A DNA stretch of 10,415 nucleotides from positions 1-10,415 of the forward strand of contig DAOTXK010000276.1 in the NCBI GenBank assembly GCA_034435395.1, written 5' to 3'. Positions 6,652 through 10,415 of this stretch are shown here, one piece after another. The notes under the pieces are model-generated. The model saw only the letters and a list, made by a program, of their open reading frames with translations, searched no databases and was not told the origin of the DNA. The position numbers and the translations under genes are program-made. Origin of the DNA: DAOTXK01 sp034435395. Lineage in GTDB: Bacteria; Chloroflexota; Anaerolineae; Aggregatilineales; Ch27. The stretch's first letter is position 1; each line of letters starts with the position of its first letter.

Positions 6652-7659
6652 ATGTTACAGGTCACGGTCAAAAATGATGCGATTCACTTCGGAGACGGCT
6701 TCAGCCTCAATTTTGAGCGGACGCTGCGCATCCCCGATGACGGCAAGACATATCCCCTGCCGCCCGGTCTGGGGCGCTTCCCCGTGCACCGGGTCGACGA
6801 CTACCATGGCCGCGTGCCGGAAGACTGGCGGGAACACGGCGGCGTCTTTTTCCCCATGTACCAGCGCGAGGCCATGTGGATCCGCTTCAACGCCCGCCAC
6901 TGGAAACCCAATGCCGTCAAAGTGGCCGTTGGCAAGGTCAATGCCGTCTCCGGCCAGCCCTGGAAGCAAACGCTGACCGCCGACGAGAAAGATTACCTGG
7001 TCTGCCCGCCGCAGCCCTGGCTGGACGGCATCAACGCCGGGAAGGATATGATCCGCCAGTTCGTCGCCATGCCGCTGGGCATGGGTTACACCGTCGAGGC
7101 ACAGGTGACGGGCCAGGAGGCGTTCGGCGGCGTCCAGATCATCGTCTACGAGCCGAAGCCCGGCAAATTTCCCGACGAGCCACCGCCCGAACGGTGGTAC
7201 CGGGCCAGCGGGGTGATGGCTGCCGCCAGCCTTGTATATCGCTCACCGGGAGCAGGCGCGGAGATGGGCCTGGCGGCGGGCGGCAGGATGCGCCAGAAGA
7301 TTTCCCCCGATCCGCACGGCCTCGACACCTGGGACCAGGAAAACACCGGGCGCATCTTCGTGCACATCGTCAACAGCATGATGTACCGCGAGATCACCGG
7401 CCAGGAGCCGCCGCCCACCCCGGTCACCGCCCAGACCTACACCCGGCACGGCCTGCCCTGGTTCGACCTGTACGACGAACACATGGCCGACATCGACGCG
7501 CCAGAGGCGCTGCAACAGGTCAAGTCCGTCAAAGAGATGGACGCTGAGAAGGGCTTCGCGCCGCAGCAGGATGATTCGTCAGTAGAGGTGCCGGACGATA
7601 AGATCGTCAAGTATCCAGTCCAAAAAGACACTGACGAAGTCAGGGATGGGGAGTGGTAA
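6652..7659 (+). CDS. Conserved protein of unknown function (335 residues)
   Basis: I do not know a function for this protein. It is hydrophilic, with no signal peptide or membrane segment, so probably cytoplasmic. Striking stretches are RTLRIPDDGKTYPLPPGLG (23-41), GGVFFPMYQREAMWIRF (63-79), DYLVCPPQPWLDGI (114-127), RQFVAMPLGMGYTVE (135-149), GGRMRQKI (210-217) and RIFVHIVNSMMYREITG (234-250). From memory, these motifs recur in a family of uncharacterised proteins in actinobacteria and other phyla; this was not searched. The dense conserved Trp, Pro and Gly residues suggest a folded single domain up to about residue 285, followed by an acidic, probably disordered tail. The ATG at 6652 is supported by GAGGAAGG just upstream; the frame is open further upstream but lacks family-like sequence. 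The first M23 peptidase gene starts 15 bp after the stop, so the two may be co-transcribed. Confidence 0.88.
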   Translation: MLQVTVKNDAIHFGDGFSLNFERTLRIPDDGKTYPLPPGLGRFPVHRVDDYHGRVPEDWREHGGVFFPMYQREAMWIRFNARHWKPNAVKVAVGKVNAVSGQPWKQTLTADEKDYLVCPPQPWLDGINAGKDMIRQFVAMPLGMGYTVEAQVTGQEAFGGVQIIVYEPKPGKFPDEPPPERWYRASGVMAAASLVYRSPGAGAEMGLAAGGRMRQKISPDPHGLDTWDQENTGRIFVHIVNSMMYREITGQEPPPTPVTAQTYTRHGLPWFDLYDEHMADIDAPEALQQVKSVKEMDAEKGFAPQQDDSSVEVPDDKIVKYPVQKDTDEVRDGEW

Positions 7660-7674
7660 GCGCGCCGGATCGCC

Positions 7675-9339
7675 ATGACATCGCCGCCAGGGATTGCGCC
7701 GTTGATGAGGGCACCTCAGCACCACCATCGCCGCCGCCTGGGGAGGGGCACGGCCGGCCGCGCCTTTCAGGCCAGCCGCCGCCTTTTCCTGCTCGCGCTG
7801 CTGATGATCCTGGCGTTTCCCCTGCCCCCGGCCCGCGCTCAAGGGCCATGTGGCGTGGTGGACGCCATCGACTACCCGCTGGACCCGAACCAGTTTTCCA
7901 TCGTTTATCGCTTCGGCCTGCCTTCCACGCGCTTCGATGGCCGCTACCACGCCGGCGATGACTGGTTCGGCGGGCGGACGGCCACTTACGGCCAGCCGGT
8001 GCACGCCATCGCGCGAGGGCGGGTGACCTACTCTGCGCCGCTCGGCTGGGGGCGGGATAAGGGCGTGGTCATCGTGGAGCACGCCATGCCGGATGGCACC
8101 TGGTGGTACAGCCTGTATGGGCACATGGAAGAGACGGAGACCATCAGGTTCCCGGCGGTTTACACCTGTGTGGAGCGCGGCGACGTGGTGGGCGCTATCG
8201 GTCGGCCTCGCCCGGCCCCCCACCTGCACTTGGAAATCCGCAACTTCGGCTCGGATTCGCCCGGCCCTGGCTACTGGGCCACCGACCCGACGGCCTCTGG
8301 CTGGGCCGACCCGTCCAAGTTCATCGCCAACTGGCAGGGCTGGCTGAACCCGGCCCACGCCTGGCACGCTGACCTGACTGAGGAATCTGGCCCCCGCTAC
8401 CCGGCCATCATCCGCCCGGACGGCGCGACCATCGTCTACGACAACGGGCGCTTAAAGGCACTCAATCCGTCGGGCCAAGTCCTGTGGCGGTACATCCTGA
8501 GCCAGGACCTCAACGTGGTCGGCGTGCTGCCATACGACGGCCAAATCCTGGTCGCCGACCACGAAGGCCGGATGCAGCTGTGGAGCCAGGCGGGCGGCTT
8601 CCTGGAAGCCTGGCAGCTCCCCCATCAGGTGGATACGGCCCCCTACCGCTGGGGCGACCTGCTGGTGGTTCACACGCCGGCGGACGAACTGATCGCCTAC
8701 GGCCCGGACCGCGTGGAGCGCTGGCGCGTCGCTGGTGTGCGCCGGCCTGTTTATTTCCAGGGCACCGACCGCCTGCTGGTTGTCGAGTCGATCCGCCACA
8801 CGATGACGTTCCTGGCCATCGACGGGACGATCCGGGGCCGGGCCACGTTGCGCGTCCCCGGCGCGGCGGCCCCCGCCCCGGACGGCGGCCTGTACGTGCG
8901 CAGCCAGGCCGGGCTGTGGCACGTCCTGCCGGATGGATCATGGACCTGGCTGAACGATCCGCCCGGCGTGTCCCGCGCCAGCAGCGCCCTCTACAGCCTG
9001 CCGGATGGCCGCTTTTTTGTCTATGCCGGGGGCGGCGACCGCGCCCTTTACGCCTATGATGCGGCAGGAGGGCTTCGCTGGTCGGTGACACTGGAAGGGC
9101 TGACGGGCCGGCCGTTCCTGCTGGCCGATGGGAGCGGCGCGCTCCTGCTGGCGGACGGCTACGGGCAGATCGTCGCCATCGGGACGGACAGCGGCGCACA
9201 GTGCAACCAGCTGCACGTCTGGGGATCGTGGCGGTCGGGGGCCTGGGCCGGGCTGGGGCCGGATGGCGTGATGCGGCTGCACATCGGCGATCAGGTGCTC
9301 GGCCTGCGCTGGACCGCCTTCGCCGGGGGGTGCCGGTGA
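7675..9339 (+). CDS. Secreted M23 (LytM-type) metallopeptidase with C-terminal PQQ-like beta-propeller
   Basis: A 554-residue exported protein. An N-terminal signal has a basic region, a SRRLFLL stretch (34-40) that resembles the twin-arginine export motif, a hydrophobic core (37-50) and a likely cut after ARA (55). The M23 peptidase domain (about 60-220) has all Zn ligands: His92 and Asp96 in HAGDD, and His183 and His185 in APHLHLE, plus His150 in YGHM. This family hydrolyses glycine-type or peptide cross-links of peptidoglycan. Residues 240-554 are beta-rich repeats of the type 'DGQILVADHEGRMQLWSQAG', which resemble a PQQ-like propeller of 6-8 blades and probably bind or scaffold. Cys59 and Cys165 are conserved in the neighbouring paralogue and may form a disulfide. 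The start is uncertain: ATG 7675 has only a weak ribosome site, and ATG 7705 would also keep the signal. The stop precedes a repeat-rich spacer before the paralogue. Confidence 0.92.
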   Translation: MTSPPGIAPLMRAPQHHHRRRLGRGTAGRAFQASRRLFLLALLMILAFPLPPARAQGPCGVVDAIDYPLDPNQFSIVYRFGLPSTRFDGRYHAGDDWFGGRTATYGQPVHAIARGRVTYSAPLGWGRDKGVVIVEHAMPDGTWWYSLYGHMEETETIRFPAVYTCVERGDVVGAIGRPRPAPHLHLEIRNFGSDSPGPGYWATDPTASGWADPSKFIANWQGWLNPAHAWHADLTEESGPRYPAIIRPDGATIVYDNGRLKALNPSGQVLWRYILSQDLNVVGVLPYDGQILVADHEGRMQLWSQAGGFLEAWQLPHQVDTAPYRWGDLLVVHTPADELIAYGPDRVERWRVAGVRRPVYFQGTDRLLVVESIRHTMTFLAIDGTIRGRATLRVPGAAAPAPDGGLYVRSQAGLWHVLPDGSWTWLNDPPGVSRASSALYSLPDGRFFVYAGGGDRALYAYDAAGGLRWSVTLEGLTGRPFLLADGSGALLLADGYGQIVAIGTDSGAQCNQLHVWGSWRSGAWAGLGPDGVMRLHIGDQVLGLRWTAFAGGCR

Positions 9340-9414
9340 CGCCAGCGGCGGGCGGCGAGCGCCAAACGCCAGGATGAGAAACAGGACATGAGAACAGCCA
9401 CACCGATTAGGGGT

Positions 9415-9736
9415 GGTAGCAGCGGATTATGAATCTTAACCAAATAATCCGGATACTCAGCGGGCGCGGGATAGACACCTCCAGGCCGAGGTCCGCCAAC
9501 GGGCCAAGCGAGAGTGACGATCGCCCGTCAGCCGGCAGCCCGCCAGCCAGTAGCGGAGCCATGAATCGCGACGTTCCCCCCGCGACGCGGGCGTCGGCTC
9601 GTAGCGGCGCGATGAGTCGCGCCGTTTCGGGTGGGCGTCGGCATTCATGCCGCCGCTACGATCAGGCGTCGAGCACCTGGGCTGCATCGATTGATATCCG
9701 CACTATTTGGTTAAAGCTCATCAATCCGCCGCTACC
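9415..9736. repeat. Segment bounded by a 42-column inverted repeat (possible MITE-like element)
   Basis: The left arm (9415-9455, plus strand) and the reverse complement of the right arm (9695-9736) align with 35 of 42 columns identical, including GGTAGC, GCGGATT, TTAACCAAATA and CGGATA, with one single-base gap. The arms are much more AT-rich than their surroundings. The 239 bp between them contain the palindromic repeat described separately. No transposase is present and I see no clear target-site duplication. The right arm overlaps the 5' end of the second M23 reading frame. A non-autonomous mobile element or a local inverted duplication would both fit. The left arm also contains its own 8-bp inverted repeat (CGGATTAT and ATAATCCG). 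The rest of the spacer from 9340 shows no gene and no clear terminator. Confidence 0.6.
9550..9661. repeat. Two copies of a palindromic branched-hairpin repeat
   Basis: Copy 2 (9599-9661) has an outer 10-bp stem (9599-9608 with 9652-9661, core GTAGCGGC/GCCGCTAC). It encloses two hairpins: GGCGCGA/TCGCGCC with loop TGAG (9606-9623; only its four inner pairs can form together with the outer stem), and CGGCA/TGCCG (9639-9652). Copy 1 (9550-9598) begins with the same GTAGCGG and matches 22 of the first 26 positions. It also ends in GGGCGTCGGC, but its distal arm is missing and it has its own CCCGCG-A-CGCGGG hairpin (9579-9591). This is the form of dispersed REP-like intergenic repeats. It is not a tRNA: no acceptor end, anticodon arm or T-loop sequence is present. 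Confidence 0.7.
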
Positions 9737-10415
9737 CGCCCGCCTGCTGCTGGTGATCGCCCTGGCGGCGGCCCTGCTGCTGGCCGGGCCATCCCCCACC
9801 GCCGCCCAGACGCCCGTGGACTGCGGCGTGGTTGACCGGATCATCCTCCCCATCGACGGCATCCGCGAGGGCGACGACTTCGGCATCTACCGCGCCAAGT
9901 TTGGCGGGCTGCATACCGGCGTGGACGTGGCCTTCTACCGCTACGGCGAGCCGGTCCGGGCCATCGCGCGGGGCCGTGTCACCTACGCCGACCCGGAAGG
10001 CTGGGATACCGAGAAGGGGGTGGTCATCGTCGCCCATACCTTCCCCAACGGGGAGGTGTATTATTCGCTCTACGGCCACATGGAATCCTTCGGCGATTAT
10101 TTCTTCCCCGCCGTGGGGGGGTGTGTGGAACCGGGGACCATCGTCGGCGCGGTCGGCAACCCCTCCCTCAGCGCGCCGCACCTGCATTTTGAGGTCCGGA
10201 CCTTCGGCCCTGACGACGGCGGCCCCGGCTATTGGGACAGCAATCCGCTGGAGGCGGGCTGGCGGCACCCGCTGGATTTCATCCGGCTGTGGGAAGCGCG
10301 CCTGCAACACGGGGACGCTTACCTCAGCCACGTGACCGCGCTCCACCCGCCGAGCGTCCCGCCGCTGGTCACGGCGGACGGCGGGCTGGTGGTGGCAGCG
10401 GCGACGCTGCTGGAG
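9612..10415 (+). CDS. Second secreted M23 (LytM-type) metallopeptidase, paralogue of the preceding gene (runs off the right edge; start uncertain)
   Basis: An open frame to the window end encodes a signal peptide (LPARLLLVIALAAALLLAG, cut near TAAQ, about 9805) and a complete M23 domain. HTGVD (His at 9912, Asp at 9924), YGHM (His at 10077) and APHLHFE (His at 10179 and 10185) supply the Zn ligands. The Cys pair (9822 and 10122) matches that of the upstream protein, as do PVRAIARGRVTY and GYW. The sequence after the peptidase resembles the start of the propeller in the paralogue, so the missing part is probably a propeller. No good start is visible. In-frame ATGs at 9429, 9561 and 9612 all lie in repeat DNA, without proper ribosome-binding sites, and place 45-106 odd residues before the signal. 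GTG 9753 would remove the basic region of the signal. The true start may have been lost to the inverted-repeat segment, making this a possible disrupted gene. The coordinate given is a choice, not evidence. Confidence 0.75.
   Translation, partial: MSRAVSGGRRHSCRRYDQASSTWAASIDIRTIWLKLINPPLPARLLLVIALAAALLLAGPSPTAAQTPVDCGVVDRIILPIDGIREGDDFGIYRAKFGGLHTGVDVAFYRYGEPVRAIARGRVTYADPEGWDTEKGVVIVAHTFPNGEVYYSLYGHMESFGDYFFPAVGGCVEPGTIVGAVGNPSLSAPHLHFEVRTFGPDDGGPGYWDSNPLEAGWRHPLDFIRLWEARLQHGDAYLSHVTALHPPSVPPLVTADGGLVVAAATLLE

Noticed and set aside
8510..9403. A 297-codon open frame on the minus strand opposite the propeller region
   Set aside because: Arg, Pro and Gly-rich composition typical of antisense reading in GC-rich DNA, with no motif and no ribosome-binding site.
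9599..9661. tRNA gene suggested by the cloverleaf-like folding
   Set aside because: Stem lengths and loops do not fit, and the GTTCRA-type T-loop, anticodon arm and acceptor end are absent.

Overview
This is a GC-rich window packed with bacterial protein genes. It has no RNA genes, no CRISPR array, no phage genes and no transposase. The high GC content, tandem GNAT genes, a PcaF/PaaJ-like thiolase, extracytoplasmic M23 peptidases fused to beta-propeller repeats, and intergenic palindromic and heptamer repeats fit a free-living environmental bacterium. Chloroflexota (Anaerolineae-like) is my best guess, but it rests on gene content and memory, not on a search.

Layout. (1) Positions 1-1763, minus strand: an aldo/keto reductase, then a small cupin, then the N-terminal part of a thiolase that runs off the left edge. 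Cupin and thiolase are 5 bp apart and look co-transcribed. A 17-bp tandem repeat sits at the 3' end of the reductase gene. (2) Positions 1764-1854: a short divergent promoter region with an AT-rich core. (3) Positions 1855-2268, plus strand: an alkyltransferase-like (ATL) DNA-damage protein in which the reactive Cys of O6-alkylguanine transferases is replaced by Trp. (4) Positions 2311-6489, minus strand: two tandem-GNAT acetyltransferase genes separated by a 99-bp array of degenerate heptamers. They are followed by a gene that fuses a galactokinase-like GHMP kinase to a GalU-like sugar-1-phosphate nucleotidyltransferase, probably started at TTG. (5) Positions 6652-10415, plus strand: a conserved cytoplasmic protein of unknown function, then two paralogous secreted M23 metallopeptidases. 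The first is complete and carries a PQQ-like beta-propeller. The second runs off the right edge.

Between the two peptidase genes lies the most unusual DNA of the window. A roughly 320-bp segment is bounded by a 42-column inverted repeat (83% identical by eye) and contains two copies of a palindromic, branched-hairpin repeat. Its right arm overlaps the 5' end of the second peptidase gene, so that gene has no convincing start codon.

Functionally, the kinase-nucleotidyltransferase fusion could turn a free sugar directly into an activated nucleotide sugar (salvage). The M23 proteins would act outside the membrane on peptide cross-links, with the propeller as a binding or scaffolding domain. The ATL protein would flag alkylated guanine for nucleotide excision repair. 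The other genes look like ordinary metabolic or modification enzymes with unknown substrates.
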